Part shown: piece after piece, positions 55,097 through 63,430 of the stretch
Numbering within the stretch: the first letter of the stretch is position 1
How the letters are laid out: each line of letters begins with the position of its first letter
DNA from: Ornithinimicrobium pratense
Lineage (GTDB): Bacteria; Actinomycetota; Actinomycetes; Actinomycetales; Dermatophilaceae
DNA length: 64,000 nt
NCBI RefSeq assembly: GCF_008843165.1
Contig: NZ_CP044427.1
Span: 1,240,001 to 1,304,000 of the forward strand
Direction of reading: 5' to 3'
The notes under the pieces: model-generated
What the model saw: only the letters and a program-made list of their open reading frames with translations
What the model was told of the DNA's origin: nothing
Database searches by the model: none
Program-made: the position numbers and the translations under genes

Positions 55097-56446
55097 ATGA
55101 AGTCCACTGACCAGAGCGGGCAGCCCGTGCAGGGCGAGCCCGTCGAGGCAGCGTCGGCATCCCGGGGCATCCTGGGTCTGCCTGCGCCGGCGTTCATCGC
55201 GCTGACGGTCGTGGTGCTGGTCACCACAACCCTCTCGCCCGAGGGGACGGGGATGACGGCCGCCTTTGCGGTCGCGATGACCATGGGCGGCGTGCTGATG
55301 TGGGTGGGCAGCAAGATCCCCGGGTTCAACTTCATCGGTGGGGGCGTGATCCTGTGCATCCTCGTCCCGGCGGTCGTCCAGTATCTCGGGCTGTTCCCGC
55401 AGAACCTGGAGACACTCATCTCCAGCTTCTACAGCACCTCCGGATTTGGTGAGTTCGTCGTCGCGGGCCTGATCACCGGCAGCATCCTGGGGATGCCGCG
55501 CACCATGCTGATCAAGGCCGGGTCGCGGATCATCGCGCCGATCGTGGCCGTCATCGCAGGCTGCTTCCTCATTCTCGGGCTGATCGGCGAGCTGGTCGGC
55601 ATGGGCGCCGGTTACACCATCTTCTTCATCGTCGGTCCCGTCCTGGGCGGCGGAGTGGCCGCCGGCGCGATTCCGATCTCGGAGATCATCGCCGGCCAGA
55701 GCGGCGGCGACCCGGGCATCTACCTCACCGCGCTGGTGCCCGCCGTGGCCGTGGCGAACATCTTCTGCATCATCGCCGCCGGCGGGATGAACGCCTGGGG
55801 CAAGAAGGTGGGGGACCGTTACCCGGGCTTCAACGGCAACGGCGCGCTGGCCCGGGGGGTCGAGGTGGGTCTTGAGGAGTCCAAGAGCCGCAAGGTCCCC
55901 ACCGAGGTCGCGATCAGGTCCGCGATCACCGGCTTCATCCTCGCCGGCATCCTGTTCGTGGTCGCCAACTACCTGAGCTCGCTCCTGCCGCAGCTGCACG
56001 CCTATGTCTTCCTCATCCTCATCTGTGCGGCGCTGAAGATCTTCGCCCCGTTGCCCGGCTACGTCGAGGAGGGCGCGGACCTCTGGTAGGTCTTCGTCGC
56101 CAACTCGATGATCCCGGCGATCCTGGTCTCGCTCAGCGTGGTGGCCATCAACATCTCCGAGGTGCTGACACTGCTGTCCGACCCGGGCTACCTGCTGATG
56201 ACCCTGGCTGCGGTCCTGCTCGCGATCGTCCTCGCAGGGGTCGTCGGCTGGCTGGTCCGCCTCCACTTCATCGAGTCGGCCGTCTCGGCCGGTCTGGGGC
56301 TGGCGGACTTCGGCTCCAGCGGTGATCTGGCCGTGCTGCAGGCCTCACAACGGCTCAACCTGCTGCCGTTCCTGTCCATCTCCTCACGGATCGGTGGCGG
56401 CCTGGTGCTGTTGACGCTGTCTGTCCTGGCCCCGATCCTGCTCTAG
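55097..56446 (+). pseudogene. 2-hydroxycarboxylate (citrate/malate-type) carrier with internal TAG
   Basis: A 450-codon frame with about 11 membrane segments. The re-entrant loop signatures GGGVAAGAIPISEI and SSRIGGGLVLL identify the 2HCT family (CitS, CitP, MleP), which take up citrate, malate or other 2-hydroxycarboxylates with sodium or protons. Codon 331 (56087-56089) is TAG, where relatives have a tyrosine or similar residue in a W-x-x-F context; the protein sequence continues intact afterward (VFVANSMIPAILVSL). ATG at 55097 has AGGAGG 6 nt upstream. It may be a true nonsense mutation or a sequencing error. Confidence 0.85.
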
Positions 56447-56490
56447 AGCCCGGAGGAGCTGCCCGCCCCGCCGGTGCCGGCAGTTCATGA

Positions 56491-56496
56491 AAGCCT
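56491..56496 (+). promoter_or_regulatory. Leaderless -10-like box of the aminotransferase gene
   Basis: AAGCCT followed by 6 nt and the ATG at 56503. It is a weak form of the box. Confidence 0.3.
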
Positions 56497-56502
56497 GTGG
56501 GT

Positions 56503-57633
56503 ATGCAACTGCCGCATCCTGACATCGACCCTGACGGCCTGGTGGAGTTCTCGGTCGTCTTCACCGACCGCTCGCTGAACCACATGTCCGCCCGCTTCGT
56601 GAGCAGCATGCAGAGCCTCCTGGAGGACCTGCGCACGACCTACTCCGCCTCCTCGGTCGCGCTTGTGCCCGGTGGTGGCTCCTACGCGATGGAGTCGGTC
56701 GCGAGGCAGGTAGCCACCGGCAAGCCGGTGCTGGTCCTGCGCAACGGGCTGTTCTCCTACCGCTGGTCCCAGATCCTGGAGGCCGGTGCGATCACCCAGG
56801 ACGTGACCGTGCTGAAGGCCGCCCCCGTGGACGACGCGCCGCAGGCCGCGTGGGCCCCCGCCCCTATCGAGGAGGTCGTGGCGGCCATCGAGCGGACCCG
56901 CCCGGCCGTCGTCTTCGCACCGCACGTTGAGACCGCCTCGGGCATCCTGCTGCCCGACGACTACCTCCGAGCCGTGGCCGATGCCACGCACGAGGCCGGC
57001 GGCATCTTCGTGCTGGACTGCGTCGCCTCCGGGCCGTTGTGGGTGGACATGGAGACCCTGGGCGTCGACGTGCTGGTCAGCGCGCCGCAGAAGGGCTGGA
57101 GCGGGACCCCCGCCACCGGCTACGTGTTGCTGCGGGAGCGTGGCCGGGCTGCCGTGGAGGCCGGCACCTCCACCAGCTTCGCCCTCGACCTGCGGGCCTG
57201 GCTGGACGTCAGCGACGCCTATGTCACCGGCGCCACCCCATACCGCGCCACCCTGCCCACCGACGCCATCGCCCGCAACGCCGAGGTCGCCCGCGAGACG
57301 GTGGAGCGCGGCCTGGAGCCGCTGCGCAAGGCCCAGGAGGATCTCGGTGGCCGCGTACGGGCGCTGCTGGCGGAGCGCGGTTTCGCCTCGGTGGCCGCGC
57401 CGGAGTACGCCGCACCCACCGTCGTGGTCGTCCACACCGAGGACCCAGAAATCCAGTCCGGGGCGGCGTTCAAACCCCTGGGGCTGCAGGTCGCGGCCGG
57501 GGTGCCGCTCTTCTGCGGCGAGCGCGAGGGCTGGTCGACGGTCCGGCTCGGGCTGTTCGGTCTGGACAAGCTGGACGACGTCGACGCGACGGTGGCCCGG
57601 CTCAAGAGGGCGTTGGACCAGCTCAGCCGCTGA
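56503..57633 (+). CDS. Class V aminotransferase (alanine-glyoxylate/serine type)
   Basis: 376 residues, PLP fold type I. The PLP lysine lies in SAPQKGWSGTPATGYVLL, and the Asp that binds the pyridine nitrogen in FVLDCVASGPLW. Members include alanine-glyoxylate and serine-pyruvate aminotransferases and phosphoserine-like enzymes. The substrate is not clear; it follows the broken carrier gene by 56 bp, which could place it in the same transcript. Start ATG 56503 is supported only by an AAGCCT box; the GTG at 56497 is an alternative. Confidence 0.85.
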   Translation: MQLPHPDIDPDGLVEFSVVFTDRSLNHMSARFVSSMQSLLEDLRTTYSASSVALVPGGGSYAMESVARQVATGKPVLVLRNGLFSYRWSQILEAGAITQDVTVLKAAPVDDAPQAAWAPAPIEEVVAAIERTRPAVVFAPHVETASGILLPDDYLRAVADATHEAGGIFVLDCVASGPLWVDMETLGVDVLVSAPQKGWSGTPATGYVLLRERGRAAVEAGTSTSFALDLRAWLDVSDAYVTGATPYRATLPTDAIARNAEVARETVERGLEPLRKAQEDLGGRVRALLAERGFASVAAPEYAAPTVVVVHTEDPEIQSGAAFKPLGLQVAAGVPLFCGEREGWSTVRLGLFGLDKLDDVDATVARLKRALDQLSR

Positions 57634-57673
57634 CTCGCCCGACGCTGCACAGAACTCGGCCAGCTGGTGCCGG

Positions 57674-58330
57674 TCAGGCGTCCGTGAGCGGTCTGGACGG
57701 TCGCGTCAGGTCTCCTTCGGGTCCTGGCTCCAGGCCACGGATCAGGCACCTCAGTCCGAGCTCGAAGCTGTCCTCGTCGATGCGCGTCGCCTCCGACCGG
57801 AGCCGGTGCGCGCCCTGGGTCAGGTGCGGATAGCGGTTGAGGTAGACCTGGACGTCGTCGGCGAAGCCGGACGCGAACGGGGTGGAGGCCGAGCCGATGA
57901 CGAGGTACTTGACCATCCCCGAGATCTCCGTGGCCCGACGCGGCGCCCAGCCCGAGGCCAGCAGCCCGCCGTGGACGGCGTCAGCCATGGCGAGGAAGGT
58001 CTCCCTGCGCTGGGTGCCGGAGGCGATGAGCGGTACCGCGCCGGGGTGCGCCATCAGCGCCGCACGGTAGGAGCGCCCCCAGGTCAGCAGGCCTTCGCGC
58101 CAGCCGCGCTCGAACCCGGAGGTGTCGACGTCGGCCACCAGGAGGTTCGCCACCGCGTCCAGGACGTCGTCCTTGGTGGGGAAGTGGCCGTACAGCGAGG
58201 CGGCCTGCACGCCGAGCTGCTCGGCCAGCCGACGCATCGTCACCGCGCCCAGGCCGTCCTCGTCGATGAGCGCCAGCGCGGCGTCGCGGATCCGGCCCCG
58301 GGTCAGCGCGGGGGTGCGGGACCTGGCCAT
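57674..58330 (-). CDS. TetR-family transcriptional regulator
   Basis: 218 residues. A TetR helix-turn-helix occupies residues 10-55 (LTRGRIRDAALALIDEDGL, then MRRLAEQLGVQAASLYGHF), followed by a TetR_C-type ligand domain. ATG at 58330 has AGGAGAG 6 nt upstream. It is divergent from the glutaryl-CoA dehydrogenase gene, and a 15-bp-arm palindrome lies between them, so it very likely represses that gene and possibly itself; the ligand could be an acyl-CoA. Confidence 0.9.
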   Translation of the reverse strand: MARSRTPALTRGRIRDAALALIDEDGLGAVTMRRLAEQLGVQAASLYGHFPTKDDVLDAVANLLVADVDTSGFERGWREGLLTWGRSYRAALMAHPGAVPLIASGTQRRETFLAMADAVHGGLLASGWAPRRATEISGMVKYLVIGSASTPFASGFADDVQVYLNRYPHLTQGAHRLRSEATRIDEDSFELGLRCLIRGLEPGPEGDLTRPSRPLTDA

Positions 58331-58390
58331 CGTGCTCTCCTGTCTGGACGCTGAGTAGAAGGTGCGTAGAAGGGCGACGGTTTGCCGGAG

Positions 58391-58427
58391 CCTAACACTG
58401 TTCGGTAGGCTGCCGAACAATGTTAGG
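58391..58427. promoter_or_regulatory. Palindromic TetR operator
   Basis: Arms CCTAACACTGTTCGG (58391-58405) and CCGAACAATGTTAGG (58413-58427) match at 14 of 15 positions around a 7-bp spacer. It sits 61 bp from the regulator start and 22 bp before the dehydrogenase start. Confidence 0.75.
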
Positions 58428-58449
58428 TGAGGCCGACCCGGGAGTAGCC

Positions 58450-59628
58450 ATGGCACCGAAGACAGCTGTTGCCCCGCTGGACCTGTTCGCCATCGACCAG
58501 CTCGTGGACGAGGAGGATCGGGACATCCAGCGGACCGTCCAGGAGCTGGTGACCCAGCGGATCAAGCCGCACCTGGCGCAGTGGTACGAGGCCGGACACG
58601 TGCCGGTCCGCGAGCTCGCCCCTGAGCTTGGCTCGTTGGGGCTGCTGGGGATGCACCTGGAGGGGTACGGCTGCGCCGGGACCAGCGCGACCGCATACGG
58701 GCTGGCCTGTCTGGAGCTGGAGGCCGGCGACTCCGGCATCCGCTCGCTGGTCAGCGTCCAAGGCTCGCTGGCGATGTTCGCGATCTGGCGGTGGGGCTCG
58801 GAGGAGCAGAAGCAGGAGTGGCTGCCGCGGATGGCGGCCGGCGAGGCGATCGGCTGCTTCGGCCTGACCGAGCCCGACTTCGGCTCCAACCCGGGAGGTA
58901 TGCGGACCCGCGCCGTGCGTGACGGTGACGACTGGGTGCTCACCGGCAACAAGATGTGGATCACCAACGGCTCGGTCGCCGACGTGGCCGTGGTCTGGGC
59001 ACAGACCGACGAGGGTGTCCGGGGCTTCGTCGTCCCGACCGGCACCCCGGGCTTCTCCGCGCCCGAGATCCATCGCAAGCTCTCGCTGCGCGCGTCGATC
59101 ACCAGCGAGCTGGTCCTGGACGGGGTGCGGGTGCCCGCCGGCGCGGTCCTCCCCGAGGTCCGCGGCCTCAAGGGCCCCCTGTCCTGCCTGAACGAGGCAC
59201 GCTTCGGCATCGTCTTCGGCGCGGTGGGGGCCGCCCGCGACAGCCTGGAGGCGACGATCCGCTACGCCCAGGAGCGGGACATCTTCGACAAGCCACTGGC
59301 CGCCTACCAGCTCACCCAGGCCAAGCTCGCCGACATGGGTCTGGAGCTGGGCAAGGCGATGCTGCTGGCGCTGCACCTGGGGCGGCTGAAGGACGAGGGC
59401 ACGCTGGTCCCAGACCAGATCTCCCTGGGCAAGCTCAACAACGTCCGCGAGGCCATCAAGATCGCCCGCGAGTGCCGCGCCATCATGGGGGCTGCGGGCA
59501 TCACCCTGGAGCACCCGGTCCTGCGGCACGCCAACAACCTGGAGTCGGTGCTGACCTACGAGGGCACCTCCGAGGTGCACCAGCTGATCATCGGCCAGGC
59601 ACTGACCGGGCACTCCGCCTTCCGCTGA
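58450..59628 (+). CDS. gcdH: Glutaryl-CoA dehydrogenase-like acyl-CoA dehydrogenase
   Basis: 392 residues. ACAD motifs: CFGLTEPDFGSNPGGM, MWITNGSVADVAVV, NEARFGIVFGAVGAAR and ANNLESVLTYEGTSEVHQL, with the catalytic Glu near 370 and ITLEHPVLRH matching glutaryl-CoA dehydrogenases rather than short-chain types. It converts glutaryl-CoA to crotonyl-CoA and CO2 in lysine and tryptophan degradation with FAD. ATG at 58450 has GGGAG about 6 nt upstream; the ATG at 58420 lies inside the operator. The TetR gene is divergent and probably controls it. No electron-transfer flavoprotein gene is near. Confidence 0.86.
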   Translation: MAPKTAVAPLDLFAIDQLVDEEDRDIQRTVQELVTQRIKPHLAQWYEAGHVPVRELAPELGSLGLLGMHLEGYGCAGTSATAYGLACLELEAGDSGIRSLVSVQGSLAMFAIWRWGSEEQKQEWLPRMAAGEAIGCFGLTEPDFGSNPGGMRTRAVRDGDDWVLTGNKMWITNGSVADVAVVWAQTDEGVRGFVVPTGTPGFSAPEIHRKLSLRASITSELVLDGVRVPAGAVLPEVRGLKGPLSCLNEARFGIVFGAVGAARDSLEATIRYAQERDIFDKPLAAYQLTQAKLADMGLELGKAMLLALHLGRLKDEGTLVPDQISLGKLNNVREAIKIARECRAIMGAAGITLEHPVLRHANNLESVLTYEGTSEVHQLIIGQALTGHSAFR

Positions 59629-59644
59629 CGGTGGTCCCGACGGC

Positions 59645-60415
59645 TCAGGAGTCCTCGGGCCAGTTGTCGCGCACCGCGGCCCCGCCCTCGACGATGTCCT
59701 CCGGCTCGAACTCGGTCCAAGAGTCCCGCGGGCGGTAGCCGAGGTCGAGCATCGTGTTGGTCAGGTCCCAGCGCCGGTTGGGGTTGTCGGAGATGGCGTA
59801 GTAGAGCCCGAAGGTAACTTCGGCTTCGATCGCCCGGCGGAAGACCTGCTCGGTGTCGTCCTGGCTCAGCCACATCGCGCGCAGCACGTCCTCGTCGACG
59901 AGGGTCGGGTCGCCGGACATCCACCCGATGCGCAGCGCGATGAAGTCCAGACCGTGCTGGTCGTGGTAGTACCTGCCCAGGATCTCGCCGAAGGCCTTGG
60001 AGACGCCGTAGAGGGAGTCGCCGCGGGGCAGGTGGTGGGGGTAGACCGGCCACTGCTCATGACGGTCGTACATGCCCATCGCGTGGTTGCTGGAGGCGAA
60101 CACCACGCGGCGCACCCCGTGCTCGCGGGCCGCCTCCAGCACATTGCGCAGGCCGATGATGTTTGCGCCGAGCACGTCCTCCCAGGCGGAATCCGGTGAG
60201 GCTGAGCCAGCCAGGTGCAGCACGGTGTCGACCCCGTCCATCAGCGCCCTGACCTGCTCATAGTCCTCCAGGTCGGCCTCCTGCAGCTGCTCCTCCTGCT
60301 CCTGGGTGCGCGGGGTGCGCCCGTGCTGGACCAGCTCGTAGTCGTCGCGGAGTCGCTCGGCGAGCAGCAGCCCGATCTCTCCGGTGGCACCTGTGATGAG
60401 GACACGTCGTGACAT
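59645..60415 (-). CDS. NAD-dependent epimerase/dehydratase (uronate-dehydrogenase-like)
   Basis: 256 residues, extended SDR. VLITGATGEIG binds NAD, and the catalytic Tyr-x3-Lys is in GDSLYGVSKAFGEIL, with the Ser in VVFASSNHAMG. The sequence FASSNHAMGMYDR resembles uronate dehydrogenases. A sugar substrate is likely. ATG at 60415 follows a CAGACT box by 6 nt. It converges with the dehydrogenase gene, 16 bp apart. Confidence 0.82.
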   Translation of the reverse strand: MSRRVLITGATGEIGLLLAERLRDDYELVQHGRTPRTQEQEEQLQEADLEDYEQVRALMDGVDTVLHLAGSASPDSAWEDVLGANIIGLRNVLEAAREHGVRRVVFASSNHAMGMYDRHEQWPVYPHHLPRGDSLYGVSKAFGEILGRYYHDQHGLDFIALRIGWMSGDPTLVDEDVLRAMWLSQDDTEQVFRRAIEAEVTFGLYYAISDNPNRRWDLTNTMLDLGYRPRDSWTEFEPEDIVEGGAAVRDNWPEDS

Positions 60416-60421
60416 CGCTCC

Positions 60422-60427
60422 AGTCTG
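60422..60427 (-). promoter_or_regulatory. Leaderless -10 box of the epimerase gene
   Basis: CAGACT on the minus strand with 6 nt to the ATG at 60415. Confidence 0.4.
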
Positions 60428-60457
60428 CGCCAGCAGCACGGGGGCCGCGAGCGCGGG

Positions 60458-61518
60458 CTACAGGAGCAGGAGCAGGCAGAGGGGGACGACCAGGGCGATG
60501 CCGGTCGAGATGGCCGACAGGCCCACCACCGCCAGCGGCAGGGGGAACAGCGTGCTGACCCGGATGTCCAGCCCCAGACCGAACATCCCGGCGGCCAGCA
60601 GGAAGGTGCCCAAGCTCGTGATGGGGTCGAGCGCGGCCTGCGGGAGCAGACCGACGGAGCGGGCAAGCGCCATCAGCACGAAGCCGACGAGGAACCACGG
60701 GACGAAGGCGCGCAGCCGCACAGGTGAGGTGCCCCCCGACGGCCGGGCTGGTCACCGGTGTCCTGGTGACTGTCGTCCGGGCCCCCGCCACGCAGGCGGA
60801 CCCGCTCGCGGCGCAGCGCGCCCAGGTAGGCCAGGACGAGCAGGGCCACCCGGCCCAGCTTGACGGTGGTGGCCGCGGTGAGGGCGACGCCGGCCGCGCC
60901 CCCGACCAAGGATGCAGCGACGACGACCTGGGCCACCTCATGGATGCTGGCACCCACCCAGATGCCCACCTCTTCTGGCCCGAGGTCCAGCACGGTGCCG
61001 AGGAAGGGCACGGTGAAGGTCATCACGGTCCCGAAGATGGTGACCATCGCCAGCGCCAGGGCCACGTCCTGGTCCCGGCGCCGGATGCTGCCCTCCACCG
61101 CCGCGATCGCCGCCGCCCCGCAGATGGAGAAGCCCGCGGCCGTCAGCGTCACCAGGCCCCGGGGGAGACCGAGCCGGTCCCCGATGAGACAGGTGAGGGT
61201 GAAGACGGCGACCACGGTGACGACGATGACCAGGAGGCCGGTGAGGCCGAGCGCCGCCAGCGCGGACCATGACAGCAGGGCCCCCAACGCCACGATGCCG
61301 AGGCGCAGCAAGGTCTTGGCGGCCTTCTGCACGCTCTTGCGTCCCTGGTCCGCCATGATGGGGCTGTTCGCCACCAGGATGCCCAGGACCATGGCCCACA
61401 GCAGCGGGCTGACGGTGGGGACCAAGCGGCCGATGAGCACCGCGGCGAGGGCTGCGAGGACGGCGGGCCAGGCGTCGAGCACGGGCCGGAGGCTGGGCAG
61501 GGTCAGCACCGAACTCAC
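60458..61518 (-). pseudogene. YeiH/PSE-family membrane exporter, frameshifted
   Basis: The N-terminal 240 residues (AVLIGRLVPTVSPLLWAMVLG, ICGAAAIAAVEGSI) and the C-terminal 87 residues (LRAFVPWFLVGFVLMALARS, MFGLGLDIRVSTLF) belong to the YeiH putative sulphate exporter family with ten helices but lie in different frames. One base is missing in the C6 run at 60732-60737 (plus strand); adding it yields about 353 residues, the normal length. The GTG start at 61518 has GGGAGAGG just upstream. The usual divergent LysR regulator is absent. Confidence 0.85.
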
Positions 61519-61602
61519 AGCCTCTCCCGATCAGGGGCCGGCGGTCGGGGGCCCGCTCGGCTCGTCGTCCGGGCGTCATTGTGCATCCGTCCAGAGTGCC
61601 GG

Positions 61603-61647
61603 GCCAACTTTGTTGCGTAGGGTGAGCAGATGCCAACGTTGTGCGTG
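61603..61647 (+). repeat. Paired 16-bp repeats flanking a -10 box
   Basis: GCCAACTTTGTTGCGT (61603-61618) and GCCAACGTTGTGCGTG (61632-61647) are similar direct repeats, each containing a CAAC...GTTG inverted element. A TAGGGT box (61618-61623) lies at the end of the first. They stand upstream of sixA and downstream of the exporter start, so they may be operators. Confidence 0.4.
61618..61623 (+). promoter_or_regulatory. -10 box of sixA
   Basis: TAGGGT, with the predicted start near 61631, 46 nt before the GTG at 61677. Confidence 0.4.
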
Positions 61648-61676
61648 CAGGCGGACGGGCCCTGGGACGGTGTGGG

Positions 61677-62138
61677 GTGACCCGCACGCTGGTGCTCATG
61701 CGGCACGGGAAGTCGGACTGGTCGGTCAACGTCAGCGACCAGGACCGACCGCTCACCGAGCGTGGCCGTCGCCAGGCGACCGAGGCCGGGAGGTGGCTGG
61801 AGCGCCACGGCGGTGCCCTTGACCTCGCCCTTGTCTCGCCGGCCGAGCGGGCCAACACTGCCTGGACACTGGCCGCGGCCGAGCTCTCCGAGCCGCCCCC
61901 GGTGCGCAGCGAGCGGGGTGCCTACACCTTCGACGGGCTCGACCTGCTGGCGCTCGTGCGCTCTTTGGGCCAGGAGCGCCGGGTCGTCCTGGTCGGTCAC
62001 AACCCGGCGTGCGAGGAGATGGTGGAGCTGCTGACCGGGCAGCGGCCGGAGATGAAGACCTCCGCGCTGGCGGTCATCGAGCTGCCGGACTGGCGCTCGC
62101 CGGGCACGCTGGTGACGCACGGCCGCCCACCGTCCTGA
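61677..62138 (+). CDS. sixA: Phosphohistidine phosphatase SixA-type protein
   Basis: 153 residues of the histidine-phosphatase superfamily. The catalytic RHG triad is in TLVLMRHGKSDWS, and the second His in VVLVGHNPACEEM. SixA removes phosphate from histidine residues in phosphotransfer proteins; the exact target here is unknown. GTG at 61677 gives the conserved TRTLVLMRHG start and no strong ribosome site. It converges with the AlkZ-like gene, 37 bp apart. Confidence 0.88.
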   Translation: MTRTLVLMRHGKSDWSVNVSDQDRPLTERGRRQATEAGRWLERHGGALDLALVSPAERANTAWTLAAAELSEPPPVRSERGAYTFDGLDLLALVRSLGQERRVVLVGHNPACEEMVELLTGQRPEMKTSALAVIELPDWRSPGTLVTHGRPPS

Positions 62139-62175
62139 CCCCTCACGGCCCGTCGAGCGGCTCAGTGCAGGTGGC

Positions 62176-63375
62176 TCAGGGCAGGCGCTCGCCCTTCATC
62201 AACGCCGACTTGTAGATGTTGGAGATGACGGTGCCGTCCAGCCAGGTGGTCAGGCGCCCGGCAGTTGCGTCCAACGCGCGGCGGGCGTCGGCGCCGAGGT
62301 CCACGCCAGGGGCAGGCACGACCCGGACGACACCCTCGGGGTCCTGCACCCAGGCTCCGACCACCTGGCCGTCCCACCAGGCCGTGGTGCCGCCGTTGCC
62401 GTTGCTGTCGAAGAGGTATGCCGTGCGCCGCGGGTCCAGGTAGAAGTCCCGCTCCTTCCACCCCATCGTCGTCGGGTCCAGGCTCGGCAGCAGCGCCGCC
62501 CACGGTTCGACGTCGGGCGCCTCCTCCAGGTCGTCGGGCAGCAGCCACCCCGTCCGGCCCCGCTCCAGCCCCACCTCGACGGCATCGACGTCTGCCAGAG
62601 CGGTGCGCGCGGCGGTCTTGGTCGAGCCCAGCCACCACTGCACGTCCTCCAGGGTGCCGGGCCCGAAGGTGCGCAGCCACCGGCGCACCAACTCGGCATA
62701 CCCCTCCCGCGAGGATGCCGGCGTCACCGGTGCGCCGAGCCATTCGGCGCCCAGCGTCCAGGTGGGGCGGGAGGTGCGCCAGTGGCCGTCGCCCCGGCCA
62801 CGTACGATCAGGCCCTCCGCTCCCAGCGTGGTGAGCACGCGGGGCGCGATGTGCAGCGTGCCGCCGTACTTCCTGTCCAGGGCGTAGGTGACGGTCCCGG
62901 CGAGCGCGGGCAGCTCCTCGCGCAGCTGCCGGGCGGTCCGGGGACCGGTGCTGCCCAGGTGGTCCAGGACCGCGGCGCAGGCCTGCTCGAGCCAGGCCTG
63001 GCCATCGGGCGCGATGCCGTACTGCTCCACGTCGCGAGCGACCAACCGGCGCTGTTCGGCGGCCACCCGGGCCGCGGCGCTGCCCAGGGCGGCAGGCAGC
63101 AGGTCGCGTGGAAAGGCGAAGAGCGTGCGCCGCATCGCGAGCTGCTTGACGACGCTGCGCTCCTCGTACAGCGCCCGCTCGACCTCGGTGACCGGCTGAT
63201 CGGTCCGGGCCTGCACTGCGAGGTGGACGCTGGAGGCCTCGGTCGCGTGCAGCACGGTCATGGCGCGGGTGGCGGCCAGGGTGTCGCGAACCCGGTGGTC
63301 CGGATGCAGGGCGTGCCGTCGGGCCAGGCGCGCCCGGCGCTCCCGGTCGGTGACGAGGCGGTCAGGTGTGCTCAC
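62176..63375 (-). CDS. Winged-helix DNA glycosylase-like protein (AlkZ/YcaQ family)
   Basis: 399 residues of the HTH_42 / DUF1006 family: ARRHALHPDHRVRDTLAA, TLFAFPRDLLPAALGSAAAR, YALDRKYGGTLH, and RWLRTFGPGTLEDVQWWLG. Known members excise interstrand crosslinks or alkylated bases using a Q-x-Q/Q-x-D motif near the N-terminus, which I could not place with confidence. The GTG at 63375 has a CATGCT box 6 nt upstream; the longer frame further upstream is a compositional shadow of the divergent gene. Function as a repair glycosylase is an inference. Confidence 0.78.
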   Translation of the reverse strand: MSTPDRLVTDRERRARLARRHALHPDHRVRDTLAATRAMTVLHATEASSVHLAVQARTDQPVTEVERALYEERSVVKQLAMRRTLFAFPRDLLPAALGSAAARVAAEQRRLVARDVEQYGIAPDGQAWLEQACAAVLDHLGSTGPRTARQLREELPALAGTVTYALDRKYGGTLHIAPRVLTTLGAEGLIVRGRGDGHWRTSRPTWTLGAEWLGAPVTPASSREGYAELVRRWLRTFGPGTLEDVQWWLGSTKTAARTALADVDAVEVGLERGRTGWLLPDDLEEAPDVEPWAALLPSLDPTTMGWKERDFYLDPRRTAYLFDSNGNGGTTAWWDGQVVGAWVQDPEGVVRVVPAPGVDLGADARRALDATAGRLTTWLDGTVISNIYKSALMKGERLP

Positions 63376-63381
63376 GGGGCC

Positions 63382-63387
63382 AGCATG
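63382..63387 (-). promoter_or_regulatory. Leaderless -10-like box of the AlkZ-like gene
   Basis: CATGCT on the minus strand with 6 nt to the GTG at 63375. A loose match. Confidence 0.3.
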
Positions 63388-63418
63388 GCCGACGGCCGGT
63401 CGCGCCGCAGCCCTTTGG

Positions 63419-63424
63419 CACGAT
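63419..63424 (+). promoter_or_regulatory. Leaderless -10 box of the last gene
   Basis: CACGAT followed by 6 nt and the ATG at 63431. Confidence 0.4.
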
Positions 63425-63430
63425 GTCGGC

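Noticed and set aside
56087..56089. Pyrrolysine or programmed read-through at the TAG codon
   Set aside because: No pylT/pylS genes or methylamine context are visible; a point mutation or base-call error is simpler.
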